64,000 nt of DNA from Psychrobacillus sp. FSL K6-4046 (GTDB lineage Bacteria; Bacillota; Bacilli; Bacillales_A; Planococcaceae), in assembly GCF_038624605.1 (NCBI RefSeq), contig NZ_CP152020.1:1791312-1855311 (forward strand), in the 5' to 3' direction. A program made the position numbers and the translations under genes. The notes below the pieces were generated by a model, which was given only the letters and a program-made list of their open reading frames with translations, was not told the origin of the DNA and made no database searches. Position 1 is the stretch's first letter. The number at the start of each line of letters is the position of its first letter. Of the stretch, positions 7,107 to 15,164 are shown one piece after another.

Positions 7107-8798
7107 ATGAAGAAAATAGTGGTTATTGGTGGTGTGGCTGGCGGAGCTTCGGCAGCTGCCAGAATTCGACGTTTAGATGAGCAAGCACATATTGTTATGT
7201 TTGAAAAAGGTCCGCATGTATCTTTTTCAAATTGTTCATTACCATTTCATTTAAGTGGGATCGTAGAAGATAGTAAACGTCTACTTATGATGACACCAGA
7301 TTCCTTTGAATCGAAATACAATATTGATGCACGTGTTAACAATGAAGTCGTTTCAATTAACCGTGATGAAAAAACGGTAACGATTAAAAATGTGGAAACA
7401 GGTGAGCTGTCTAATGAATCATACGATAAGTTAATCTTATCGCCAGGAGCAAGCCCAATTATACCAAAGCTACCTGGAACAGATTTACCACACGTATTTA
7501 CTGTGCGAAATGTAGTAGATATTGAAAAATTACAAGATGCGATTGTCAAAAAAGACGCAAAAAATATTGCGATTATTGGTGGTGGGTTTATAGGTGTAGA
7601 GGTAGCTGAAAACCTTCGCTTAGCTGGGCGTGATGTAGCATTGGTCGAACATGCACCTCAGATTCTCACACCATTCGATGATGATATGGTACAAATATTG
7701 CATAAGGAAATGATGGATCAAGGTATTCAGTTGGTGGTAGACGATGGCTTAGCTGAGATTAATATGTCCTCGATTACTTTAAGCTCAGGTAAAGTACTCC
7801 AAGCGGATATCGTAGTATTGGCAATTGGTGTTCGTCCAGAGACATCACTTGCAGTGGAAGCAGGACTGGAGATTGGTGAAACAGGTGCCATTAAAGTAAA
7901 TCAAAATTTCCTAACAAATGATACAAATATATATGCGGTGGGAGATGCAATCGAAGTATATCACCGCCTAATGAATAAACCAACACGTTTAGCATTAGCT
8001 GGGCCAGCACAGCGCCAAGCACGTGCAGCTGCAGATCATATTTATGGTATTCCTAATGCAAATAAGGGTGTAATCGGCTCTTCAAGTATTCAAGTGTTTG
8101 ATTATGCAGCTGCCGCTACAGGATTAAATGAACGTACTGCGAAAGAAATTGGTATACCAGTGGATGCGGTATACGTAATTGCTCCAGATAAAGTTGGGCT
8201 GATGCCATCCAGCAATCCATTACATTTTAAATTGATTTATGAAGTTCCTACTGGACGTATTGTTGGTGCACAAGCTATCGGAAAAGGTAATGCAGATAAG
8301 CGTATCGATGTGATAGCAACTCTAATTACAATGAATGGAACAATTGAAGATTTAAAAGACTTAGAGCTTTCTTATTCCCCAATGTTTTCTACTGCTAAAG
8401 ATGTTGTGAATTTAGCGGCACTGGTGGCAACGAATATGATGGCAGGACGTTTTAAACAAGTACGTGTAAGTGAAGTACGTTCATTAGTTGAATCGGGAGC
8501 TTTTATTGTAGATGTGCGTGAGCCCAATGAATTTGCAAATGGAGCAGTGAAGGGTGCAAAGAATATTCCTTTAAGTCAGTTACGAGAGCGCATGCATGAG
8601 ATTCCAAAGGATATCCCTGTATATGTTCATTGTCGTTCAGCACAGCGGAGTTATAATGCTGTCATGGCATTAGAACATAGCGGTTATGATAAAGTTTTTA
8701 ATGTTTCGGGTTCATTTTTGGGAATAAGCTTATACGAATATTTTAATGACCAACAGCAAAATCGTGAACCAATCGTGACGAAATATAATTTTAAATAA
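7107..8798 (+). CDS. cdr: CoA-disulfide reductase with C-terminal rhodanese domain
   Basis: Flavoprotein of 563 residues that reduces CoA disulfide or CoA persulfide with NAD(P)H. It has an N-terminal FAD motif (GGVAGGASAAARIRR, 8-22), the single active-site cysteine Cys43 in SFSNCSLP, a second Rossmann motif GGGFIGVEVAE, and a C-terminal rhodanese domain with Cys near residue 509 in VHCRSAQRS. This is the CoADR-rhodanese fusion known from Bacillus. The ATG at 7107 follows GGAGGT at 8 bases; an in-frame ATG further upstream has no ribosome site. It is first in the sulfur cluster and lies behind CstR-type operator 1. Confidence 0.93.
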   Translation: MKKIVVIGGVAGGASAAARIRRLDEQAHIVMFEKGPHVSFSNCSLPFHLSGIVEDSKRLLMMTPDSFESKYNIDARVNNEVVSINRDEKTVTIKNVETGELSNESYDKLILSPGASPIIPKLPGTDLPHVFTVRNVVDIEKLQDAIVKKDAKNIAIIGGGFIGVEVAENLRLAGRDVALVEHAPQILTPFDDDMVQILHKEMMDQGIQLVVDDGLAEINMSSITLSSGKVLQADIVVLAIGVRPETSLAVEAGLEIGETGAIKVNQNFLTNDTNIYAVGDAIEVYHRLMNKPTRLALAGPAQRQARAAADHIYGIPNANKGVIGSSSIQVFDYAAAATGLNERTAKEIGIPVDAVYVIAPDKVGLMPSSNPLHFKLIYEVPTGRIVGAQAIGKGNADKRIDVIATLITMNGTIEDLKDLELSYSPMFSTAKDVVNLAALVATNMMAGRFKQVRVSEVRSLVESGAFIVDVREPNEFANGAVKGAKNIPLSQLRERMHEIPKDIPVYVHCRSAQRSYNAVMALEHSGYDKVFNVSGSFLGISLYEYFNDQQQNREPIVTKYNFK

Positions 8799-8850
8799 TG
8801 ATTTCAGCATTTGCATATTGGGCTATCTTTTTACATGAAGGGAGATGTTT

Positions 8851-9882
8851 ATGACTTATATAACCTTGGGGCAATTTTCAATACCCATTGCATGGATTGC
8901 ATTTTTTATCGCTATTCTCTACAGCGATTTTAGAAACAAAAATAAAGATGATCATACTGACAAAATAATTAGTCGTCTTTTTTGGTTTTACGTTTTAATC
9001 TGGAAATTAAGTTATATCCTATTTTCCTGGGAAAGCTTTGTCCAAGCACCTATGTCAATACTATATTTTGATGGAGGTTTAAAAGGAAATATATTAGCCT
9101 TCATGGTGATGATAATTGTACTTGTGAAGCATCGAGCGGGAATTGAGTGGGAGGTGCTATGGCAATATTGGACCCGCTTTGTAGCAGCCCACCAATTCGT
9201 AAACTATATCTTAATGGAGCAATGGGTCATTGCAATTATATGGTTAGCACTATTAGTTTTACTCGAAATGAAAGAGAAACAGTGGATAATAATTGTTCAG
9301 TGGCCAATTATTTTATGGGTAAGTGGATGGATGGACGCACTAGTCATAGCACATTTAATGGTCATTTTGTCTTTAATTTTAAAAAAGAAAAGCTATCAGC
9401 AAATTGCTTTAATTGGTGTACTTAGCTTAATGGCTATGACAGTGACTGATTTACGTGCGACCGTTTCCACATCTGACAGAGTTGCAATCGATTTAAATAC
9501 TACCTCAAATGATAGATATATTTTATCTGAGAAAGACCAGAAGCTCACAGTGGTGAATTTCTTTGCGACTTGGTGTCCACCATGTCAGGCAGAGATGCCA
9601 CATTTACAAAATTTTGCTGAAGATTTACCAGATCAAGTGGAATTGATTGGGATCAATTTGACTGACCGTGATAATGGTCCGAAGGCATTAGCAGAGTTTA
9701 TGGAAACATATGAAGTGACATATCCCATGTTGTTAGATGAAAAGGATCGGTTTGGTAAGTCCTATAATATTGTTTCTATACCCACTACGGTAGTTCTAAA
9801 TAAGGATGGGCAAGAGCTAGAACGGATTATAGGGCCGGTAAGTGAAGAGGTTTTACGAAATTTAACGAACAAGTATAAATGA
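8851..9882 (+). CDS. Membrane protein with C-terminal thioredoxin-like (TlpA/ResA) domain
   Basis: 343 residues. The first 200 or so hold about six hydrophobic segments. The C-terminal third is a thioredoxin-fold domain with the redox motif WCPPC at residues 241-245 and the cis-proline region VSIPTTVV. Family members are membrane-tethered thiol-disulfide oxidoreductases facing the cell exterior. The ATG at 8851 is chosen because GAAGGGAG ends 6 bases upstream; an ATG at 8845 abuts that site. It follows cdr by 52 bases without a terminator, so a role in disulfide or persulfide reduction with the sulfur cluster is likely. Confidence 0.82.
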   Translation: MTYITLGQFSIPIAWIAFFIAILYSDFRNKNKDDHTDKIISRLFWFYVLIWKLSYILFSWESFVQAPMSILYFDGGLKGNILAFMVMIIVLVKHRAGIEWEVLWQYWTRFVAAHQFVNYILMEQWVIAIIWLALLVLLEMKEKQWIIIVQWPIILWVSGWMDALVIAHLMVILSLILKKKSYQQIALIGVLSLMAMTVTDLRATVSTSDRVAIDLNTTSNDRYILSEKDQKLTVVNFFATWCPPCQAEMPHLQNFAEDLPDQVELIGINLTDRDNGPKALAEFMETYEVTYPMLLDEKDRFGKSYNIVSIPTTVVLNKDGQELERIIGPVSEEVLRNLTNKYK

Positions 9883-9896
9883 TTTATATCTTTAAA

Positions 9897-9926
9897 TTAT
9901 GGGATGTGGCCCTCTACATCCTATAA
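9897..9926 (+). terminator. Possible weak terminator/attenuator after the thioredoxin-like gene
   Basis: Arms TTATGGGATGT and ACATCCTATAA form a hairpin shortly after the stop codon, but the following T run is short (GACTTTAATATT). Confidence 0.4.
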
Positions 9927-9982
9927 TGACTTTAATATTCTTGTCTCTCGCAATTGAGGTCCAAAGCTTCTATTCTTTTGTG

Positions 9983-10011
9983 TTGACATATACCCTATGG
10001 GGTAGTAATAT
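9983..10011 (+). promoter_or_regulatory. Promoter with CstR-type operator 2 (cstR)
   Basis: TTGACA (9983-9988), a 17-base spacer and TAATAT (10006-10011). The spacer is filled by the operator-like TATACCCTATGGGGTA at 9989-10004. The arrangement matches the cdr promoter closely and predicts that CstR represses its own gene. Confidence 0.85.
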
Positions 10012-10048
10012 GTGTTTAGAACAAATATTGATTAAATGAGGTGAGATG

Positions 10049-10309
10049 ATGCAATATGATGCGAAGGTTACAGCAAGGATGAAAAAAGTAGAAGGCCAGC
10101 TTAGAGGTATACTACGTATGATGGAAGAAGAAAAAGATTGTAAAGATGTGATTACACAACTAAGTGCTGTTCGTTCTGCTGTAGATCGTACAATTGGTGT
10201 TATTGTCACAGATAATTTAGTTGAGTGTTTATCTAAAGAAAATGTAGAAACTCTTGATAAAAATGCAATGGTTAAGCAAGCAGTTGATCTATTAGTAAAA
10301 AGTCGATAA
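10049..10309 (+). CDS. cstR: CstR-type persulfide-sensing repressor (CsoR family)
   Basis: An 86-residue all-helical DNA-binding repressor. With the ATG at 10049 (GAGGTG 5 bases upstream) the two cysteines fall at Cys31 and Cys60, exactly the numbering of Staphylococcus aureus CstR, where persulfides link them. The copper-ligand histidine of CsoR is absent: the segment reads TDNLVECL, with Asn at the histidine position. Copper sensing is therefore unlikely and persulfide sensing likely. It sits inside the sulfur cluster and faces five operators of one pattern. The ATG at 10046 is a possible alternative start. Confidence 0.92.
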   Translation: MQYDAKVTARMKKVEGQLRGILRMMEEEKDCKDVITQLSAVRSAVDRTIGVIVTDNLVECLSKENVETLDKNAMVKQAVDLLVKSR

Positions 10310-10332
10310 GACTTTTTATTTTTACAATAAAA

Positions 10333-10348
10333 TATACCTATACGGGTA
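10333..10348 (+). promoter_or_regulatory. CstR-type operator 3
   Basis: TATACCTATACGGGTA, 11 bases before the ATG of the first DsrE gene, with its right end running into the ribosome site AAGGAG. I do not see a clear -35/-10 pair here, so it may act with readthrough transcription or as a roadblock. Confidence 0.7.
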
Positions 10349-10359
10349 AGGAGATAATT

Positions 10360-10836
10360 ATGGAAAAGAAAAGAACAACAATTGTTTTGTTTAGTGGTGA
10401 TTATGACAAGGCAATGGCTGCCTATATTATTGCGAATGGTGCAGCAGCTTATGACCACGAAGTTACTATTTTTCACACGTTCTGGGGAATTAATGCGTTA
10501 CGTAAGCAAGAATCAGTTGCAGTAAAAAAAGGATTTTTAGAAAAAATGTTTGCTAAGATGATGCCACGAGGTGCTGAAAAGCTTGGTTTATCAAAAATGC
10601 AAATGTTTGGGATGGGTCCCAAAATGATTAAGCATGTAATGAATAAGCACAATGCATTAACGCTAACACAGCTTGTGGAGATGGCTCAAGAGCAAGACAT
10701 TAAATTAGTAACTTGTACGATGACAATGGATTTACTGGGACTTCAAAAAGAAGAGCTATTAGATGGTATTCAATATGCTGGTGTTGCAGCTTATTTAGCA
10801 GATGCAGAAAATGGCAATGTAAACTTATTCATATAA
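10360..10836 (+). CDS. yrkE: DsrE-family sulfur carrier protein, YrkE-like
   Basis: 158-residue soluble DsrE/DsrF-like protein. The N-terminal strand TTIVLFSGDYDKAMAAYIIA and the conserved cysteine in LVTCTMTMDLLG (about residue 124) are the DsrE-like features; that cysteine is thought to carry persulfide. A methionine- and lysine-rich insertion (residues 62-87) distinguishes it from the shorter paralogue at 12113. It is directly downstream of cstR and operator 3 and 10 bases before a rhodanese gene, matching the B. subtilis yrkD-yrkE order. Confidence 0.86.
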   Translation: MEKKRTTIVLFSGDYDKAMAAYIIANGAAAYDHEVTIFHTFWGINALRKQESVAVKKGFLEKMFAKMMPRGAEKLGLSKMQMFGMGPKMIKHVMNKHNALTLTQLVEMAQEQDIKLVTCTMTMDLLGLQKEELLDGIQYAGVAAYLADAENGNVNLFI

Positions 10837-10846
10837 GAGGTGACAT

Positions 10847-11188
10847 ATGGAAACCATAATTATTATAGCAGTCGTAGCAGTGTTTTTAATATGGCGCTTT
10901 AAACCGACAAAAGGGATTCAAAATATATCTACCGGACAGTTAAAACAAATTATTAACGATAAGGATAAAGTATTTGTCGATGTAAGAACAAAAGGTGAAT
11001 TCAAATCACGAAATATACCCCAATTTAAAAATATACCACTTGGTTCTGACCTTTCGAAGTTACCAAAAGACAAGGAAATCATTGTAATCTGTCAAAGTGG
11101 TATGCGATCAAGTCAAGCGTGTAAGCAATTAAAGAAATTGGGATTTACTAAAGTAACGAATGTCCGTGGCGGCATGAGTGCATATTAG
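10847..11188 (+). CDS. Membrane-anchored single-domain rhodanese
   Basis: 113 residues: an N-terminal hydrophobic anchor (residues 3-16) followed by one rhodanese domain with DVRTKGEF and the active loop CQSGMRSS (Cys82). Rhodaneses move sulfane sulfur between thiols. The membrane anchor suggests it works at the cytoplasmic face, perhaps next to the TauE exporter or the membrane thioredoxin. It has an AGAGGTGAC ribosome site and lies 10 bases after the DsrE gene, within the same operon. Confidence 0.88.
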   Translation: METIIIIAVVAVFLIWRFKPTKGIQNISTGQLKQIINDKDKVFVDVRTKGEFKSRNIPQFKNIPLGSDLSKLPKDKEIIVICQSGMRSSQACKQLKKLGFTKVTNVRGGMSAY

Positions 11189-11200
11189 GAGGATATTAAA

Positions 11201-11497
11201 ATGAAAACAATCTTACCAGAGCAAGTACAACAAAAGCTACAAGCAGGGGAAAATCTAAATTTAATTGACGTGCGTGAGGTTTCTGAAGTTGAGGCAGGTC
11301 ATATCCCGGGTATCATCCATATACCATTAAACTTGTTAGAATTTCGTTTACACGAATTGGATAAAACTAAACCGTATATTATGGTTTGCCGTTCAGGTGG
11401 TCGCAGTGGCCAAGCAACAACGTTTTTAGAATCTCAAGGTTTTGATGTGACGAATATGTCTGGCGGGATGCTTGAATGGAAAGGCGAAGTTAAATAA
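11201..11497 (+). CDS. Single-domain rhodanese sulfurtransferase
   Basis: 98-residue soluble rhodanese with LIDVREVSEVEAGHIPG and active loop CRSGGRSG (Cys63). AGGAGG precedes the ATG, 12 bases after the previous rhodanese. Together with two further rhodanese domains downstream, it forms a set of separate sulfur carriers in one operon. Confidence 0.9.
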   Translation: MKTILPEQVQQKLQAGENLNLIDVREVSEVEAGHIPGIIHIPLNLLEFRLHELDKTKPYIMVCRSGGRSGQATTFLESQGFDVTNMSGGMLEWKGEVK

Positions 11498-11518
11498 ATT
11501 ACATTTTTTTAAAAAAAT

Positions 11519-11536
11519 TATACCCTAACCGGTATA
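11519..11536 (+). promoter_or_regulatory. CstR-type operator 4
   Basis: TATACCCTAACCGGTATA, a near-perfect palindrome between the rhodanese gene and the TusA-rhodanese gene, directly before the ribosome site AGGTGGAGG. An A-rich and T-rich stretch precedes it, but no good -35 was found. Confidence 0.72.
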
Positions 11537-11550
11537 GGTGGAGGTAACAA

Positions 11551-12111
11551 ATGGTTAAATCAGATGTGCAATTAGATGCAAAGGGCTTAGCTTGCCCAAT
11601 GCCAATAGTGAAAACTAAAAAAGCAATGAATGAAGTGGAAGAAGGTCAAGTTTTAGAAATCCAAGCAACAGATAAAGGTTCTGTCGCGGATTTAGCAGCT
11701 TGGTCAAAAACAGTAGGGCACCAATACATCGGTTCTCATGAAGAAAATGGTGTGTTTTATCATTATATACGAAAATGCAATCCAGAAATTAGCGAGCAAC
11801 AAGAAAAGTCATTTGAACAAACGGTTTCAAATGAAGAAGCAATCGCTGGTGATGGCTTAATCTTAGATGTGCGTGAAGCAGCAGAGTATGGATTCGGCCA
11901 TATCCCCGGTGCGAAATCGATCCCAATGGGTGAGTTAGAAAATCGTTTATCTGAATTAGATCAAGAGCAAACCATTTATGTCATTTGCCGTACTGGTACT
12001 CGCTCGGATATGGCTGCACAGCAATTGACAAAAGCAGGTTTTAAAAAAATATATAATGTCTTACCTGGTATGTCAGGGTATGAAGGCGAATTACAGAAAG
12101 AGGTTGAATAA
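11551..12111 (+). CDS. yrkF: TusA-rhodanese fusion, YrkF-like
   Basis: 186 residues. The N-terminal TusA domain (1-75) has the sulfur-carrier motif LACPMPIV with Cys15; the C-terminal rhodanese (about 95-186) has DVREAAEYGFGHIPG and active loop CRTGTRSD (Cys146). The fusion should pass persulfide sulfur between its two cysteines. GGAGG precedes the ATG. The next gene starts 1 base after its stop codon. B. subtilis YrkF has the same architecture. Confidence 0.92.
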   Translation: MVKSDVQLDAKGLACPMPIVKTKKAMNEVEEGQVLEIQATDKGSVADLAAWSKTVGHQYIGSHEENGVFYHYIRKCNPEISEQQEKSFEQTVSNEEAIAGDGLILDVREAAEYGFGHIPGAKSIPMGELENRLSELDQEQTIYVICRTGTRSDMAAQQLTKAGFKKIYNVLPGMSGYEGELQKEVE

Positions 12112-12112
12112 T

Positions 12113-12508
12113 ATGTCAAACAAAGTAGCAATAATTGCATCTAACGGCGGTTTATTTGATGCATATAAAGTATTTAATATCGCAACAGCAGCGGCAGCTT
12201 CTGATAAGGAAGTAGCAATTTTCTTTACTTTTGAAGGCTTGAACCTTATCCATAAGCAAGGTATGCATGCACTTGAAATGCCAGCAGGCAAAGAGCATTT
12301 TGCAGAAGGCTTCGCTCAGGCACAAGTCCCAGCAATTCCGCAATTGGTTGAGATGGCTCAGGAGCTAGGTGTAAAATTTATTGCTTGCCAAATGACAATG
12401 GATGTTATGGGCTTAACAAAAAATGATTTTGTAGACGGTATTGATGTAGGCGGAGCAGTTACGTTCCTAGAATTCGCGAAAGACGCATCACCAACATTAA
12501 CATTTTAA
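12113..12508 (+). CDS. DsrE-family sulfur carrier protein (second copy)
   Basis: 131-residue DsrE-like protein with the conserved cysteine motif FIACQMTMDVMG. It is a shorter paralogue of 10360-10836, lacking the insertion. The ATG at 12113 is selected because AGAGG lies 9 bases upstream inside the end of the previous gene; the frame stays open further upstream but overlaps that gene. Tight spacing to the TusA-rhodanese gene suggests the two proteins exchange sulfur. Confidence 0.87.
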   Translation: MSNKVAIIASNGGLFDAYKVFNIATAAAASDKEVAIFFTFEGLNLIHKQGMHALEMPAGKEHFAEGFAQAQVPAIPQLVEMAQELGVKFIACQMTMDVMGLTKNDFVDGIDVGGAVTFLEFAKDASPTLTF

Positions 12509-12560
12509 TTAGGTAATGGGAGGGGAGTTCCCTTCCGACCTAAAAATTTTTAATAAAAAA

Positions 12561-12576
12561 TATACCTATGGGGGTA
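12561..12576 (+). promoter_or_regulatory. CstR-type operator 5, overlapping a ribosome site
   Basis: TATACCTATGGGGGTA directly before the rhodanese-MBL gene. Its G tract (12570-12575) is also the only ribosome-site-like sequence, 8 bases from the ATG at 12584. Operator and ribosome site therefore share bases. Confidence 0.75.
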
Positions 12577-12583
12577 ATTGTTT

Positions 12584-13711
12584 ATGACAGTAAATATATG
12601 GACAGCTGCTGATGTAGCTCGAAAAGTAATTGATAATAAAGAATTATTTATATTAGACGTCCGAAATGCAGATGCATTTGAGGATTGGAAGATTGAAGGT
12701 CATAAATTTGAGTATTTAAATATTCCATATTTTGATCTTTTAGATGGTGTAGAAGAGATACTAGACCAAATTCCTACTGATAAAGATATTTTAGTAGTAT
12801 GTGCTAAGGAAGGCTCATCTATTATGATTGCTGAAATGCTGTCAGATGCTGGCCGTGAAGTTGCATATTTAGCTGGTGGGATGAAATCCTGGTCTATGTA
12901 TTTAGAACCAATTAAAGTAGGAGATCTTGCAAATGGTGGCGAGCTATACCAATTCGTACGTTTAGGAAAAGGCTGCTTATCCTACATGGCAATTTCTAAA
13001 GGTGAGGCAGCGCTTATAGATGCAGTCCGTTTCACAGAAGTATTTACAAATTTTGCACAGGAAAAAGGTGTAGAAATCAAGCATGTATTTGATACTCACT
13101 TACACGCTGACCATATTTCAGGAGGACGTCATATCGCTGCTGAAACAGGAGCAACCTATTATTTACCACGGAAAGATGCAGAAGAGGTTGTGTTTGACTA
13201 CACAGCCCTTACAGACGGTTTAACTGTACAGCTTGGGTCAACAAAAATTAATGTTGGTGCGCTTTACTCACCAGGTCATACAATTGGTTCAACTTCATTT
13301 GTGATTGATGAAAAGTACTTATTAACAGGAGATATTTTATTCATCGATTCGATTGGGCGTCCTGATTTAGCCGGTCTGGCAGAGGATTGGGTAGCAGATT
13401 TACGCGAAACATTATACTCTCGCTATCGTTCATTAGCTGAAGATCTAATCGTATTACCAGCACACTTTATGATTATTGAAGAGCTAAACGAAAATGGTAC
13501 TGTAGCAAAACGTTTAGGAGATCTATTTGCAGAAAATCATGGCTTAAATGTAGAGGACGAGGAAGTATTCCGTTCAATGGTAACAGACAACTTGCCTCCT
13601 CAACCAAATGCCTATCAAGAAATTCGCCACGTGAACATGGGCAAAATTACACCAAGTAATGAAGAGCAAACGGAAATGGAAATCGGACCAAACCGTTGTG
13701 CAGTACGTTAA
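12584..13711 (+). CDS. yrkH: Rhodanese-metallo-beta-lactamase fusion (persulfide dioxygenase-like), YrkH-like
   Basis: 375 residues. An N-terminal rhodanese domain (about 5-108) has Cys73 in VVCAKEGSS. It is followed by an ETHE1/CstB-like metallo-beta-lactamase domain with THLHADH at 171-177, SPGHTIGS, the ligand aspartate in LTGDILF, and IGRPDL. Such domains oxidise glutathione, CoA or bacillithiol persulfide to sulfite with O2. Domain order is reversed compared with CstB, where the dioxygenase is N-terminal. The protein ends GPNRCAVR, putting a cysteine four residues from the end. The ATG at 12584 is preferred over a TTG at 12578 on spacing. Confidence 0.9.
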   Translation: MTVNIWTAADVARKVIDNKELFILDVRNADAFEDWKIEGHKFEYLNIPYFDLLDGVEEILDQIPTDKDILVVCAKEGSSIMIAEMLSDAGREVAYLAGGMKSWSMYLEPIKVGDLANGGELYQFVRLGKGCLSYMAISKGEAALIDAVRFTEVFTNFAQEKGVEIKHVFDTHLHADHISGGRHIAAETGATYYLPRKDAEEVVFDYTALTDGLTVQLGSTKINVGALYSPGHTIGSTSFVIDEKYLLTGDILFIDSIGRPDLAGLAEDWVADLRETLYSRYRSLAEDLIVLPAHFMIIEELNENGTVAKRLGDLFAENHGLNVEDEEVFRSMVTDNLPPQPNAYQEIRHVNMGKITPSNEEQTEMEIGPNRCAVR

Positions 13712-13801
13712 TTTTCATAACAAAGGAAATATTATTCATACACTTGTCTCTTGGAGAGAAGTTTATACTGACAAAAAATAATACGAGAAGAGGAATATAA
13801 C

Positions 13802-14029
13802 ATGAACATTACTAAAACATTAGATGCAAAAGGATTAGCATGTCCAATGCCAATCGTTCGTACGAAAAAAACAATTGATACGATTAATTCTGGAGAAATA
13901 CTAGAAGTATTAGTTACGGATAAAGGTGCGTTAAATGACTTTACAGCGTGGGCAGCAGCTGGTGGGCATACAATTGTTGAACAAAAAGAGGAAGACGGCG
14001 TGTTATTCTTTTATATTCAAAAAGCTTAA
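13802..14029 (+). CDS. yrkI: TusA-family sulfur carrier, YrkI-like
   Basis: 75-residue TusA protein with LACPMPIVRTKK and carrier Cys14. It is closely similar to the N-terminal half of the fusion at 11551, indicating duplication. GAAGAGG precedes the ATG. It probably accepts or donates persulfide sulfur within the cluster. A terminator follows before the exporter gene. Confidence 0.92.
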   Translation: MNITKTLDAKGLACPMPIVRTKKTIDTINSGEILEVLVTDKGALNDFTAWAAAGGHTIVEQKEEDGVLFFYIQKA

Positions 14030-14041
14030 CAGTATAAATAG

Positions 14042-14072
14042 CGAGTAGAATATTCTTCTACTCGTTTTTTTT
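14042..14072 (+). terminator. Terminator between tusA and the TauE exporter
   Basis: Perfect arms CGAGTAGAA and TTCTACTCG with a short loop, then eight Ts. It lies only 22 bases before the exporter ATG, so exporter expression must come from readthrough or processing. Confidence 0.85.
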
Positions 14073-14094
14073 ACAGAAAGAAGGGACAGACATT

Positions 14095-14874
14095 ATGGAT
14101 CTTTCCATTACATTTATAGTTGTTATTTTTGCCCTTGGATTTATAGGGTCATTTGTTTCGGGCATGTTAGGAGTTGGGGGCTCCATCATTAAATACCCCT
14201 TGCTATTATACGTTCCACCACTATTTGGACTGGTGGCATTTTCTGCCCATGAAGTATCGGGAATTAGTGCGATTCAAGTATTCTTCGCTTCTATTGCAGG
14301 TGTTTGGGCATACCGAAAAAGTGGTCTGCTCCATAAGGAATTGATCATTTATATGGGTGGGGCAATTTTACTTGGAAGCTTTATTGGTAGTTACGGTTCA
14401 GGATTTTTATCGGAGGATGCTGTTAATATTGTGTACGGAACACTCGCTATAATTGCAGCGGTTATGATGTTTATTCCACGTAAAACTATAGAGGAAAATG
14501 CTAAAATTTCGTTCAATAAAGTTCTTGCAAGTAGCCTAGCGCTCATTGTTGGAATAGGATCTGGGATCGTCGGAGCAGCGGGTGGCTTTTTACTCGTCCC
14601 GATTATGCTTACCGTTTTAAAAATACCAACACGTGTTACAATTGCGACCAGTTTAGCAATCACCTTTATTTCTTCTATTGGTGGTAGTGTAGGTAAAATT
14701 ATTACTGGTCAAATTGAGTACTGGCCTGCGTTCATAATGATTATTGCAAGTATCATCGCAGCACCTTTAGGAGCAAAAATTGGTCAAAAAATGAATGTGA
14801 AAATTCTACAATGGCTGTTAGCTATTATGATTGGTGCAACAGCTATTAAAATTTGGATCGATATTTTACAGTAA
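14095..14874 (+). CDS. yrkJ: TauE/SafE-family sulfite/organosulfur exporter, YrkJ-like
   Basis: 259-residue integral membrane protein with about eight hydrophobic segments in two repeated halves. [16 protein letters not shown] marks the first half and [16 protein letters not shown] the second, the repeated glycine-rich signature of the TauE/SafE family. Members export sulfite or sulfoacetate. Here it would remove sulfite made by the persulfide dioxygenase. It closes the sulfur cluster, like yrkJ in B. subtilis. Confidence 0.88.
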   Translation: MDLSITFIVVIFALGFIGSFVSGMLGVGGSIIKYPLLLYVPPLFGLVAFSAHEVSGISAIQVFFASIAGVWAYRKSGLLHKELIIYMGGAILLGSFIGSYGSGFLSEDAVNIVYGTLAIIAAVMMFIPRKTIEENAKISFNKVLASSLALIVGIGSGIVGAAGGFLLVPIMLTVLKIPTRVTIATSLAITFISSIGGSVGKIITGQIEYWPAFIMIIASIIAAPLGAKIGQKMNVKILQWLLAIMIGATAIKIWIDILQ

Positions 14875-15164
14875 TACACGAAGAAAAGAATTTAAAGATG
14901 TATCTCGTGAATTAAGGTTTTTGTTTTGGATTAACGTTTCACTTTAGCTAAGATTTCTATGAATCTCTATTATAAATATATATCCTAATTAGTTCCTAGA
15001 TAATCCAGTTCCATCAAATACAGTAATAATTTTATGAAAAGATGGTTATTAATGAAACAACCCATGAAATTTTAAATTGACTCAATAAACTATTTTTTGT
15101 TAAATATACGTTTTTTTAATAAAATGATGTATAGTTAAGTTCGATTAAATTTAAGGAGCAAGAC

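Noticed and set aside
10049-10309. Copper-sensing CsoR instead of CstR
   Set aside because: The histidine ligand of the Cys-His-Cys copper site is missing, and the neighbours are sulfur-transfer genes, not copper transporters.
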